From DASQPR01 sp963724705 (GTDB lineage: Bacteria > Actinomycetota > Actinomycetes > Mycobacteriales > Micromonosporaceae): DNA of 64,000 bases. The stretch's first letter is position 1; each line of letters opens with the position of its first letter. Shown piece by piece: positions 27,119-34,689 of the stretch. The stretch spans positions 1,736,001-1,800,000 of the forward strand of contig CAVRVS010000004.1 in NCBI GenBank assembly GCA_963724705.1, in the 5' to 3' direction. Position numbers and translations under genes: made by a program. The notes below the pieces were generated by a model. It had not been told where the DNA came from. It searched no databases and was given only the letters and a program-made list of their open reading frames with translations.

Positions 27119-27994
27119 TCAGATCCCGTCGCGTACGGCCGGGATGAACTTCTCCCGGTAGAAGTCGATCTCCGCGCGCATCTGATGCGCCTCGCCCAGC
27201 ATCAGCACGACCTGGGTCGCACCCCGACGGATGCAGCGCTGTAGTTCTTCGACCGCGTTGTCGAACGTTTCCCGACCCGAGTCGATCAGTGCCAACAGCC
27301 GGCGGAATCCGACGCCGCGCGGCAACGACGCTGGATCGCGTCCGGCCTCAACGCACAGCTCGTCCAGGCGATCCATCCGCCCCAGGAACTCAAGCGTTCC
27401 CGACTGACTGCGGTTCCAGTTCCACTCGTCGGCGTGCCGGACGGCGACGCGCATCGCACGATCGCCCTTGACACCGAGAATCAGGCGGGGATGTGGCGAC
27501 TGCACTGGACGGGGTGCGAACGTGGCGTTGTCGAGGTGGTAATAGCGCCCGTCGAGCGTCGTCGGCTCGCCCGACCACGCCGCCTCCAGCACCTGACACG
27601 CCTCTTCCAGACGGTCGACTCGCTCACCGGGCGGCGGGAACCGCAGCCCGTACGTCTGATACTCCTCGGCCTCGTTACCGGCACCGAGACCGAGGTTGAG
27701 CCGACCGTTGCTGATGATGTCGACCGTCGTGGACATCTTGGCGAGGATCGTCGGATGCCGGAACGAATTCGACGTCACCATCGTCCCGCCTCGAATCCGG
27801 TGCGTACGCGAGAACATCGCGGCGAGCATCGTCCAGGTCTCGAGCGAATTGCCGTACAGGTGGTCGTTCAGGTAGACGGCGTAAAAGCCCAGCTCCTCGG
27901 CGGTCTGCCAGAGTGCAAGGGTGTCTTCGAACCCCCAACCTCGTTGGTGGGTCTTGAGGCTCCACCGAACCTCGTCGATACGCACATCGGCCAC
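27119..27994 (-). CDS. Luciferase-like (LLM) F420/FMN-dependent oxidoreductase 2
   Basis: About 291 aa. N-terminal pattern RGWGFEDTLALWQTAEELGF and YLNDHLYG, then MVTSNSFRHPTILAKM and INLGLGAGNEAEEY-like GLGAGNEAEEYQTYG are typical of F420-dependent glucose-6-phosphate dehydrogenase-like LLM enzymes. The frame is open to 28117, but operator site F lies at 27996-28016, so translation should begin at GTG 27994 or GTG 27985. With GTG 27994 the message would be nearly leaderless. Divergent from the second binding-protein gene and convergent with paralogue 4. Confidence 0.82.
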   Translation of the reverse strand: MADVRIDEVRWSLKTHQRGWGFEDTLALWQTAEELGFYAVYLNDHLYGNSLETWTMLAAMFSRTHRIRGGTMVTSNSFRHPTILAKMSTTVDIISNGRLNLGLGAGNEAEEYQTYGLRFPPPGERVDRLEEACQVLEAAWSGEPTTLDGRYYHLDNATFAPRPVQSPHPRLILGVKGDRAMRVAVRHADEWNWNRSQSGTLEFLGRMDRLDELCVEAGRDPASLPRGVGFRRLLALIDSGRETFDNAVEELQRCIRRGATQVVLMLGEAHQMRAEIDFYREKFIPAVRDGI

Positions 27995-27995
27995 A

Positions 27996-28016
27996 TTGCA
28001 TGCATAGTGCATACCC
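27996..28016. promoter_or_regulatory. Operator-like site F
   Basis: TTGCATGC-ATAGT-GCATACCC, directly before the likely start of the LLM gene. If correct it must overlap or follow the core promoter. Confidence 0.55.
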
Positions 28017-28244
28017 AGCCGAACTGTCAACGGCACTGGCCCGTCGCTCGCCTGGGCGCGGCGGCGTTCTGCCACTCCACACACGGTCTGCGACCTGGCC
28101 AGTTGCCAGGCATGCAACCACCGGGCAGCCGCGCTGACCGAGTCAGGTCGGCGCCGCGCCGGACCGCCAATCCAGGCGGCAGCGTGCTTGCCGATTGTTA
28201 CGCCAGCGTGACGATCAATGCTTGACGCGGGTAGACGCCAGGTC

Positions 28245-28276
28245 TAGCTTACAACTCGTATGCAATGAGAATGTAA
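28245..28276. promoter_or_regulatory. Operator-like site G, two overlapping registers
   Basis: TAGCTTAC-AACTC-GTATGCAA (28245-28265) overlaps TCGTATGC-AATGA-GAATGTAA (28256-28276). The outer TTACA and TGTAA are a perfect inverted pair. It lies about 100 nt upstream of the binding-protein ATG at 28374. The 379-nt divergent region 27995-28373 contains no gene. Confidence 0.58.
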
Positions 28277-28373
28277 CCGGGCCCTGTTGTCGACATCATT
28301 GTCGCCTCGGTCAGGGGGCGGTCGTCGACACCGCTGTGCTCTCGGCTCAATCCGCTATGGAAGCGAGGAACAT

Positions 28374-29489
28374 ATGAGTGAACGGCACGGGCTCGGCACT
28401 CGGACGCGGACCAGGATTCGCGTGACGGCGCTGCTCGCCTCAACCGTGGCACTGGCCGGCGTACTCTCAGCCTGCTCGTCATCCGGCAGCACGCCGTCCG
28501 GTGGTAGCACGCCAAATGGGGGCAAGCCCGAGACCTCCGACATCACCGTGACCTTCGGAACGAACACCGCGAGCACCGCGCCGCTGTGGCTCGCGGCCGA
28601 CGAAGGGATCTTCGCCAAGCACGGCCTGAACGTCAAGGTTGTCGAGGCGACCAGCACCGTCGGCGCGACCGCTGTGGTCGGCGGCGGCAGCCAGTTCTTC
28701 CTCGGCGAGGCCGCGTCGGCGTTCGCCGCGGTCGCGCAGGGTCGCCCGATCCAGATCATCGGCATGCTGCAGGACTTCAACAACCAGAAGTTCTACGTAC
28801 GCCCCGAAATCACCGACCCGAGCCAACTCAAGGGCAAGTCGATCGCGATCTCGGCCAACGGCGACAGCACGGACCTGTCGGTGCGTTCGGCGCTCGAGCA
28901 CTTTGGCCTGTCCGCCTCCGACGTGACGCTGCTGGCCACCGGTGGTTCATCGAACCGCATCGCGTCGCTGATCTCCGGCAAGGTCGCCGGCACGGTGCTT
29001 TCCGAGCCGACCGCGACCAAGGCCGGCCAACAGGGCATGAAGCTTCTGTACGACATGACCGTGCAGCCGTTCCCGTCCGGCGGCATCACGATCTCGAAGG
29101 ACTTCGGCGACAAGAACCCGAACACGGTCCTCGCGTTCATGGAGAGCATCGAAGAGGGCCTCAAGTTCCTGACCGACCCGGCCAACAAGGACGAGTGTCT
29201 CAAGGTGATCGCCAAGTACCAGGCGACCAAGGTTGACGACCCGGCGGTCCTCGCCGGCTACAACCAGTACTCGGGCAGCGTTCTTGCGAAGGACCCGTAC
29301 CCGAACCAGCAGGCCGGCGACAACATGGTCAACGCGTTCAAGTCGCTCGACCCGAAGCTCTACGGCAGCCTCAGCACGGCGAAGGTCTACAACACGGCCT
29401 TCGGCGACAAGCTCCGCTCGTCGGGCTTCCTGCAGAACCTGTGGGGCAGCGCGCTCAACGCGTCACCGAGCGCGTCCGCGTCGAGCTGA
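28374..29489 (+). CDS. Orphan ABC substrate-binding lipoprotein (copy 2)
   Basis: 371 aa SsuA/TauA/NMT1-type binding protein. Signal peptide with lipobox LSAC (Cys34) and a Ser/Gly tether; then PLWLAADEGIFAKHGLNV and GKSIAISANGDSTDLSVRS, nearly the same as in 10644-11768. ATG at 28374 follows GAGGA. No permease or ATPase gene is adjacent, and a strong terminator follows at 29533. It probably feeds the transporter of 5627-7469, giving that importer two receptors with different ligand range or affinity; this is inference from similarity and from the shared operator. Confidence 0.92.
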   Translation: MSERHGLGTRTRTRIRVTALLASTVALAGVLSACSSSGSTPSGGSTPNGGKPETSDITVTFGTNTASTAPLWLAADEGIFAKHGLNVKVVEATSTVGATAVVGGGSQFFLGEAASAFAAVAQGRPIQIIGMLQDFNNQKFYVRPEITDPSQLKGKSIAISANGDSTDLSVRSALEHFGLSASDVTLLATGGSSNRIASLISGKVAGTVLSEPTATKAGQQGMKLLYDMTVQPFPSGGITISKDFGDKNPNTVLAFMESIEEGLKFLTDPANKDECLKVIAKYQATKVDDPAVLAGYNQYSGSVLAKDPYPNQQAGDNMVNAFKSLDPKLYGSLSTAKVYNTAFGDKLRSSGFLQNLWGSALNASPSASASS

Positions 29490-29532
29490 CCCCGCTGTCC
29501 CCCGCGGCGAGGTAGTTCGCAGCTCGCTCTCC

Positions 29533-29576
29533 ACGGCCGCCGACCGGATGTCCGCATCCGGTCGGTGGCCGTTTTG
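29533..29576 (+). terminator. Rho-independent terminator of the binding-protein gene
   Basis: ACGGCC-G-CCGACCGGATG pairs with CATCCGGTCGG-T-GGCCGT around a TCCG loop, followed by TTTTG. It is 44 nt after the stop at 29489. Confidence 0.85.
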
Positions 29577-29630
29577 CTGCGCAACGGCGGCATCGGCCAC
29601 GGCTCCGTGGCGCAGCCGGCCGCGCTCAAC

Positions 29631-29705
29631 CATCGTCGATCTTGCAACGTTTTCGGCCCTTCGACGGCCGCGAAGGCCCCGAATTCGTTACAAGATCGAG
29701 GATCA
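29631..29705. repeat. 75-bp palindromic element, copy 1
   Basis: Outer arms TCGATCTTGCAACG (29636-29649) and CGTTACAAGATCGA (29686-29699) and inner arms around TTTTCGG/CCGAATT can fold into one long hairpin. It matches the reverse complement of the element at 30324-30399. Confidence 0.75.
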
Positions 29706-29841
29706 CCCGGGGCGATGCCGAGTCAGCCGCTGCGGTGTTGGGGACACTACGGGCCGGCGGGATTCGCATACCGGCAGATCGGCAAGCGCACGCGGCGCAG
29801 AGGTGCCAGCGACGACAGCGGCCAACGACCACGCACGAAGC

Positions 29842-29873
29842 GGCCCCGGACCTTGGTTCCAAGGTCCGGGGCC
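29842..29873. terminator. Perfect 15-bp hairpin
   Basis: GGCCCCGGACCTTGG and CCAAGGTCCGGGGCC with a 2-nt spacer (effectively a 4-6 nt loop), followed by CGTGTGTTG. It is a strong stem with no gene directly upstream, so it may be a second-line terminator or part of a repeat. Confidence 0.6.
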
Positions 29874-29891
29874 CGTGTGTTGCGGCGACCC

Positions 29892-29913
29892 GAATCGTCC
29901 ACCGCACCGGATC
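29892..29913. repeat. 22-bp palindromic repeat, unit 1
   Basis: GAATCGTCCACCGCACCGGATC. It shares GAATCGTCCACyG and GGATC with the units ending at 30058 and 30249, and is preceded like unit 2 by GCrGCGACCyG. Confidence 0.6.
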
Positions 29914-29994
29914 GCCAACCGCCGGCCGCCTGCATACCCCGCGACGATTTGAGTATCGCCGCCTGTTGCGGCTTGCCGCCGGCCGTCCAGTCCC

Positions 29995-30058
29995 AAGATC
30001 CACCAGCCGGGACGATTGTTGTCGTTGCAGCGACCTGAATCGTCCACCGTAGCGGATC
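29995..30058. repeat. About 64-bp repeat, unit 2
   Basis: Starts AAGATCCACCAG and ends GAATCGTCCACCG...GCGGATC (30037-30058). Same order and spacing as unit 3. Confidence 0.6.
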
Positions 30059-30186
30059 ATGGTGGCTCGGGCCGGACGACGACCACCACGACCCGGACGA
30101 CGACGCCCGTGCGCGGGCGACTCGACAGCTCGCGTCGGACATCGCCGCAGCTGCACGCAAAGCCGGCTAACCCCCGCCTCCACCGC

Positions 30187-30249
30187 AAGATCCACCAGTC
30201 TGCACGATCGCGGTCGCTACTCCGTCAGAATCGTCCACTGCAGTGGATC
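30187..30249. repeat. About 63-bp repeat, unit 3
   Basis: Starts AAGATCCACCAG (30187-30198) and ends with the perfect palindrome TCCACTGCAGTGGA inside 30228-30249. Confidence 0.6.
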
Positions 30250-30323
30250 ACGAACGTGCGCCCGACGACCGACGGCGCGGAACTCCATGCCGTCGCGCGA
30301 AGATGCCGGATACCCCGCTCATG

Positions 30324-30399
30324 CGTCGTCGATCTTGTAACGAATTCGGGCCTTCGCTGCCGCCGAAAGGCCGAAACCGTTACAAGATCGAGGATCATG
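30324..30399. repeat. 75-bp palindromic element, copy 2
   Basis: Arms TCGATCTTGTAACG (30329-30342) and CGTTACAAGATCGA (30378-30391) are perfectly inverted. Together with copy 1 they form an oppositely oriented pair enclosing about 620 bp. Confidence 0.75.
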
Positions 30400-30585
30400 A
30401 GGGCTCTCGCGAAGCCGACGCCTGGCTCAGCCGCGAGGCGTCATCGAGACCGAAGCCGAAGCCCGGCCGGCCGGTCGTTGCACTGTCGGGAACGCCACGG
30501 AGCGGCGGCATCGGCGAACCGGTAGACGGCCGGCGCACGCAGCGGCGTTGGCGACGCCGGCGGGGCCGGGTCCGCCTCGCACGAA

Positions 30586-30622
30586 GCGGCCCCGGACCCT
30601 GGTGCGAGGGGCCCGGGGCCGC
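30586..30622 (-). terminator. Hairpin after the third ThDP gene
   Basis: GCGGCCCCGG-A-CCC pairs with GGG-C-CCGGGGCCGC-type right arm (30608-30622), 26 nt past the stop at 30648 on the minus strand. No clear U-run. Confidence 0.6.
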
Positions 30623-30647
30623 AGCCGCCGTGCTGATTCGTTGGCGG

Positions 30648-32300
30648 TCAGGCGTCCTGGCCGTAGTGCAGCCGGCGGTAGGGCACGCTGATGACGTTGT
30701 TGGAGATGCGCACATCGATGATGGTCGGCGCCGGATTGTCGAGGAACTCTTGTGCCGCGTCGCGGACGTCGTCCAGCGTACGGGCGAGGCGACCGCGGCC
30801 GCCCAGCGCGACGGCGACCTTGCCCAGGTCCGGCGTGGTCAGCTCGGCCAGATCGGAGTCGAGGCCGTGTACGCGCATTTTGTGCAGCTCGGCCCCCATC
30901 GCCTGGTCGTTCAGGATCACGATCATGATCGGGAGCTGGTAACGGCAGGCCGTCTCGAACTCGGACAGGTACATCATCAGCGAAACGTCGCCATCCATCA
31001 GGAAGCACGGTTTGCCTGAGCCGACCGCCGCGCCGATCGTCGACGTGATGCCCTGGCCGATGCTGCCGAAGAACTGGTTCGGCAGGAGAAGGTCGCGCGG
31101 CTCGTTGAACAACATCGTGGAGAAGCAGACGTTCTGTCCGCTGCCCAGAACGAGGCCGACGTTGGACGGCATCATCTTGTCGAGCATCAGGCAGACCTCG
31201 CGCGGGTCGACCGTGCCCGGCTGCAGCTCGTACGTCTCGGGGTCGTCGTACGCCTGCGCCAGCCGGAGCTTGACGTCCTCGGTGTGATAGCCGGTCGCCG
31301 AGAAGTCGCGACTCGCCAGCTCCTTGCTCAACGCCTCGACACCGAGCTTCGCGTCGGTCTGCAGGTAGATGTCGGCGCTGCCACCGCCACCGAGCATGAC
31401 GTGACGTCGTGTGTCGAGGTGGACGTACTTCGCGCCGGGATAGAGGTAACCGGCCGCGGTGGTGTGCTTGTTGAGGCCGGCGCCGACCGCGATCACCACA
31501 TCGGCGTCCTGGAACAGTTCCAGGGCGGTCCGGGTGCCGTACGTGCCCGAGATGCCCGCGTGGTACGGGTCGTCGTTGAGCCAGTTCTTCGCCATCAGCG
31601 TCGTGGTGATGAGTGCGCCGGTCCGGTGGGCCAGCTCCAGCACGGCATCGCCGGCTCCGGAGGCGATCGCGCCCCGGCCGACGAGGATCACCGGCTTCTC
31701 GCTCGCCGCGATGAGGTCGGCCGCGGTCACGACGTCGGCCGGATCGGGCATCGTGCGCTTGATCTGCAGCACTTGCGACGACGGCACGTAGTCGTCCATC
31801 GCATCGTCGTCCATGGTCTTCTGCTGGACGTCCATCGGCACGCTCAGCATGATCGGACGAGACTCGAGCTTCGCGCGATAGAACGCTTTCTGGACGGCGT
31901 CGAGCACGTTTTCGCCGGACAGCACGCGGACGAACCCGGCCTCGATGGCCTCGGCGAAGCGCTCCTGGTTGATCCGCTGCACGTAGTCGTCGTCTGCGGT
32001 CGGCGACTCGCCGGCGAAGACGACGATCGGCGTCTGCGCGCGGCTCGCGATCGTCATGGATGTCGCCAGCTGCGTCACGCCCGGACCGCTCGTCGTGGTG
32101 CACACGCCGACCTTGCCGGTGATGCGCGCGTAGCCCTGCGCCATGTTGAGCGCGCCGCTCTCGTGCCGCACCTCGTAGGTCTTGACTCCGAGCTTGTCGA
32201 GCCGGTCGATCCAGTACAGGTTGGCGTCGCCCATCATCCCGAACACATCGGTGACGCCTTCGGCCGCGAATGCCTTCGCGAGTGCTTCATACACCTTCAT
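30648..32300 (-). CDS. ThDP-dependent enzyme, acetolactate-synthase fold (copy 3)
   Basis: 550 aa, close paralogue of 2922-4577: same start MKVYEALAKAFAAEG, Glu47 in EVRHESGA, TTTSGPGVTQLATS, the Mg-ThDP motif MDGDVSLMMYLSEFE with the Asn-Asp of VILND, and the same C-terminus YRRLHYGQDA. ATG at 32300 is conserved with copy 1. It is a single-gene unit with its own operator 32 nt upstream and a terminator downstream. Retention of two near-identical enzymes suggests different substrates or conditions; reaction unknown. Confidence 0.88.
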   Translation of the reverse strand: MKVYEALAKAFAAEGVTDVFGMMGDANLYWIDRLDKLGVKTYEVRHESGALNMAQGYARITGKVGVCTTTSGPGVTQLATSMTIASRAQTPIVVFAGESPTADDDYVQRINQERFAEAIEAGFVRVLSGENVLDAVQKAFYRAKLESRPIMLSVPMDVQQKTMDDDAMDDYVPSSQVLQIKRTMPDPADVVTAADLIAASEKPVILVGRGAIASGAGDAVLELAHRTGALITTTLMAKNWLNDDPYHAGISGTYGTRTALELFQDADVVIAVGAGLNKHTTAAGYLYPGAKYVHLDTRRHVMLGGGGSADIYLQTDAKLGVEALSKELASRDFSATGYHTEDVKLRLAQAYDDPETYELQPGTVDPREVCLMLDKMMPSNVGLVLGSGQNVCFSTMLFNEPRDLLLPNQFFGSIGQGITSTIGAAVGSGKPCFLMDGDVSLMMYLSEFETACRYQLPIMIVILNDQAMGAELHKMRVHGLDSDLAELTTPDLGKVAVALGGRGRLARTLDDVRDAAQEFLDNPAPTIIDVRISNNVISVPYRRLHYGQDA

Positions 32301-32331
32301 GCTTGCTTCTCCCCGGGAGCTGCGACGCTGC

Positions 32332-32352
32332 TTGTATGCAATGAGCATACAG
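32332..32352. promoter_or_regulatory. Operator-like site H, the best match
   Basis: TTGTATGC-AATGA-GCATACAG: seven of eight arm positions are inverted. The first ten bases TTGTATGCAA also match the short GntR/FCD palindrome type. Lies 32-52 nt upstream of the ThDP ATG at 32300. Confidence 0.68.
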
Positions 32353-32444
32353 ACTTGCTTCGTCGATGCAAGACCACTCCGACGGCGAACTCGTCATCGA
32401 CCCGGCCGCGCGGCGCACTACGCGGACGAGGCGGCACCGGTGTC

Positions 32445-33473
32445 CTACGCACCCGTCCTGAGCAGCCCATATACGTGCTCGACGTTGCGAAGTACGAGAG
32501 CGTCCCACGGCCGGTGGCGGCCGCCGTCCCGGTCGAAGGCGGCCCGGTACCGATCGGCCAGCCGCGCGCGGGTTTCGCGAGCCACGTCGGCGCCGTCTCG
32601 GCCCGGCATCGCGCATCGTGCCGTCTCCGCCACAACGTCGGCCAGGTAACTCTGGAACGTTCGCAGCCACCGGCGGTCGGCCGGGCGACCGTGCCCCATC
32701 AGCAGCGTGCCCGACGGTCCATCGGCGACGATGTCCAGCGCAGCGGGCCAGTTACCAGGGTGGCTGTCGCCCATGAACGGCGTCCATCCGATGACGCAGT
32801 CGCCGGTCGCGACCGCGTCATCGCCGGGCAGCTGGACGATCAGGTCGCCTCGGGTGTGCGCCGGACCGGGATGGACGATGCGCACGTCGCGACGGGTGCC
32901 GGTCAGCGTCAGCGGCTCGTCGACCGCCCGATCCGGCAACACGCGCCGGATGGCCGGCAGCTCGGCCGCGTACTGCTTGACCTGCTCGATGTCCGTCGCC
33001 ACGGCGAGGCGGTCGGCGTCGGTCACACCCGCCAACGCGGCGTCGAGCCGGGCCAGCTCGGCCGGCAGCTCGGCCAGTTGCGCGTCAAACGGCTTGTGGT
33101 TTCCCGCCCGCATCGCTTCGATGGCGTTGGGGTGCGCCAGAATCACGGCCGGCGTCTCCTGGTCCGCGTACGCCGCGTTGCCCTGGCAGTGGTCCCAGTG
33201 GTGATGGGTGTTCACGACGTAGTGCACAGGACTGTCGAAGCGACGTCGTACGAAGTCGATGACGGCGCGCGCGGCGGACGGTCGAGAGTGCGCGTCGACG
33301 ACCACGATCAGTCCGCCGAGGTCAATGATCGTCGCGTTGCATACTACCTTCGCGTTCGATCGGGCCTGTCCAACAACGACGCCGTCGAAGAACTCAAAGT
33401 AGTCAAAGTACTGATCACTGGCGATCGGCGGGGCATCAACCACCGGCACGCTCCGTCCGTTGCGAACGATCAC
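32445..33473 (-). CDS. Metallo-beta-lactamase-fold hydrolase
   Basis: 342 aa. The zinc motif is NTHHHWDHCQGN (His90, His92, Asp94, His95), with later ligands in PAHTRGDLIVQLPGDDAVATGD and the C-terminal GHGRPAD. The N-terminal strand pair SNAKVVCNATIIDLGG and VVVDAHS is typical of glyoxalase II-like or quinoprotein-relay (SoxH-like) members. Start uncertain: GTG at 33473 has only a close AAGGT; internal GTG codons are possible. It diverges from the Ldh2 gene. It may hydrolyse a thioester or lactone intermediate. Confidence 0.88.
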   Translation of the reverse strand: MIVRNGRSVPVVDAPPIASDQYFDYFEFFDGVVVGQARSNAKVVCNATIIDLGGLIVVVDAHSRPSAARAVIDFVRRRFDSPVHYVVNTHHHWDHCQGNAAYADQETPAVILAHPNAIEAMRAGNHKPFDAQLAELPAELARLDAALAGVTDADRLAVATDIEQVKQYAAELPAIRRVLPDRAVDEPLTLTGTRRDVRIVHPGPAHTRGDLIVQLPGDDAVATGDCVIGWTPFMGDSHPGNWPAALDIVADGPSGTLLMGHGRPADRRWLRTFQSYLADVVAETARCAMPGRDGADVARETRARLADRYRAAFDRDGGRHRPWDALVLRNVEHVYGLLRTGA

Positions 33474-33503
33474 ACCTTGGCTGCGAGGGCGCCGTGGCCT
33501 ACG

Positions 33504-33544
33504 CTGTACACCGTGACTCTACAACTTCCACTCTATCTGTACAC
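33504..33544. promoter_or_regulatory. Direct repeat CTGTACAC in a divergent promoter
   Basis: CTGTACAC occurs at 33504-33511 and again at 33537-33544, 33 bp apart, that is about three helical turns, between the MBL and Ldh2 genes. It differs from the 21-bp island operator. Confidence 0.4.
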
Positions 33545-33557
33545 GGCTGCGTAGCCG

Positions 33558-34616
33558 ATGGCGCAGATCGTCGTTTCCGCGGCCGACGCGACCGCGCTTG
33601 CGCATCGGCTCTTGCGGGCAAACGGCGTTCCGGATGGGGACGCGACGACCATCGCGGAGTGTCTCGTCCGGGCCGACCTCCGCGGTGTCGACAGTCACGG
33701 ACTGACCCGGTTGCCGGGCTATCTCGACCGGGTGCGGCGCGGACTCGTCGAGCCGCGAGTGGACCTGGCGCCGGTGCGAGTCGCGCATGCCGCCGTCGAA
33801 TTGGACGGACGAAACGGCTTCGGATTCGTGGTCGCCACGCGAGCGATGAACGAAGCGATGGATCTCGCCCGCGACTCCGGTGTCGGCGTGGTCTCGGCCC
33901 GCCGGAGTACGCATTTCGGCATGGCTGCGTGCTATGCGCTGCAGGCCGCCGAAGCCGGGTTCATCGCTCTCATCTTCACCAACGCGTCGCCTGGTATGCC
34001 GCCGTGGGGCGGTCGGGACGCGTTGATCGGTACGAGCCCGATCGCCGCGGCGGCGCCGGCCGGCCGCGAGGTCCCGTTCGTTCTCGACATGTCCCCCGCG
34101 CTCGCCGCGCGGGGAAAGATCCGTCGCGCGGTCAAGCAGGACGAGCCGATCCCGCTCGGTTGGGCCCTGGACGGCGATGGTCGACCGACCACGGATCCGC
34201 GCGCGGCGCTCAATGGCGTTATGCAGCCGATCGGTGGCCCGAAGGGTTCCGGCTTGTCGATCATGATGGACATCTTCGGCGGCGTCATCAGCGGCGCCGC
34301 GTTCGCGGGCGCGGTCGGCGACATGACGAAGGAGTTCGGCCGACCGCAGAATGTCGGCCATTTCTTCCTGGCGATGCGGCCCGACCTCTTCATGCCGATG
34401 GCGCGATACCGGCAGCGGATGGATGAACTCGTCCGCACGATCCACGAGGCGCGCCGGGCCGACGGATTCGACGAGATCCTCATGCCGGGTGAGCTCGAAG
34501 GGCGGCGCGAAGCGCAGCGGCGCCGCGATGGCATCCCGTACGACCGCAGCGACATCGAACCGTTGCAGGCGGAGGCGTTGATGTCGGACGTCGACCCGCT
34601 CGAACTCGTTGGCTAG
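33558..34616 (+). CDS. Ldh2-type (malate/L-lactate/ureidoglycolate) dehydrogenase family
   Basis: 352 aa, NAD(P)-dependent 2-hydroxyacid or imino-acid oxidoreductase with the non-Rossmann Ldh2 fold. Landmarks are RADLRGVDSHGLTRLPGYL, the catalytic His region STHFGMAACYAL, and GPKGSGLSIMMDIFGG. ATG at 33558 has no clear ribosome site. It heads a plus-strand set with MmgE paralogue 5 and the second GntR gene. It could oxidise a 2-hydroxyacid made by an upstream step, but substrates in this family range from malate to ureidoglycolate and sulfolactate. Confidence 0.92.
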   Translation: MAQIVVSAADATALAHRLLRANGVPDGDATTIAECLVRADLRGVDSHGLTRLPGYLDRVRRGLVEPRVDLAPVRVAHAAVELDGRNGFGFVVATRAMNEAMDLARDSGVGVVSARRSTHFGMAACYALQAAEAGFIALIFTNASPGMPPWGGRDALIGTSPIAAAAPAGREVPFVLDMSPALAARGKIRRAVKQDEPIPLGWALDGDGRPTTDPRAALNGVMQPIGGPKGSGLSIMMDIFGGVISGAAFAGAVGDMTKEFGRPQNVGHFFLAMRPDLFMPMARYRQRMDELVRTIHEARRADGFDEILMPGELEGRREAQRRRDGIPYDRSDIEPLQAEALMSDVDPLELVG

Positions 34617-34689
34617 CACCGATCTCCGCACACCGTCGCGGCCGAGCCGACCAGGTCGCCGCCTTGAGGCAAAGGAGCCCACGCACCAG

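Larger units (their letters stand above)
29490..30647. other. 1.16-kb gene-free stretch with terminators and palindromic repeats
   Basis: No frame here has a credible start or protein composition. It contains the terminator of the binding-protein gene, a second perfect hairpin, an oppositely oriented pair of 75-bp palindromes, three copies of a 22-bp palindromic unit, a 20-bp direct repeat GCACGAAGCGGCCCCGGACC (29833-29852 and 30579-30598) and the terminator of the convergent ThDP gene. Items are listed separately. Confidence 0.7.

Noticed and set aside
29560..30520. Several short open frames in the repeat-rich gap
   Set aside because: They overlap each other on both strands, contain the palindromes, and lack ribosome sites and recognisable composition.
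33336..33356. TTGCATACTACCTTCGCGTTC as a further operator
   Set aside because: Only one half-site matches and it lies inside the well-conserved coding part of the MBL gene.
31284..33554. 756-codon plus-strand open frame across the ThDP promoter
   Set aside because: Shadow of the ThDP and MBL genes. It crosses an operator and a promoter.
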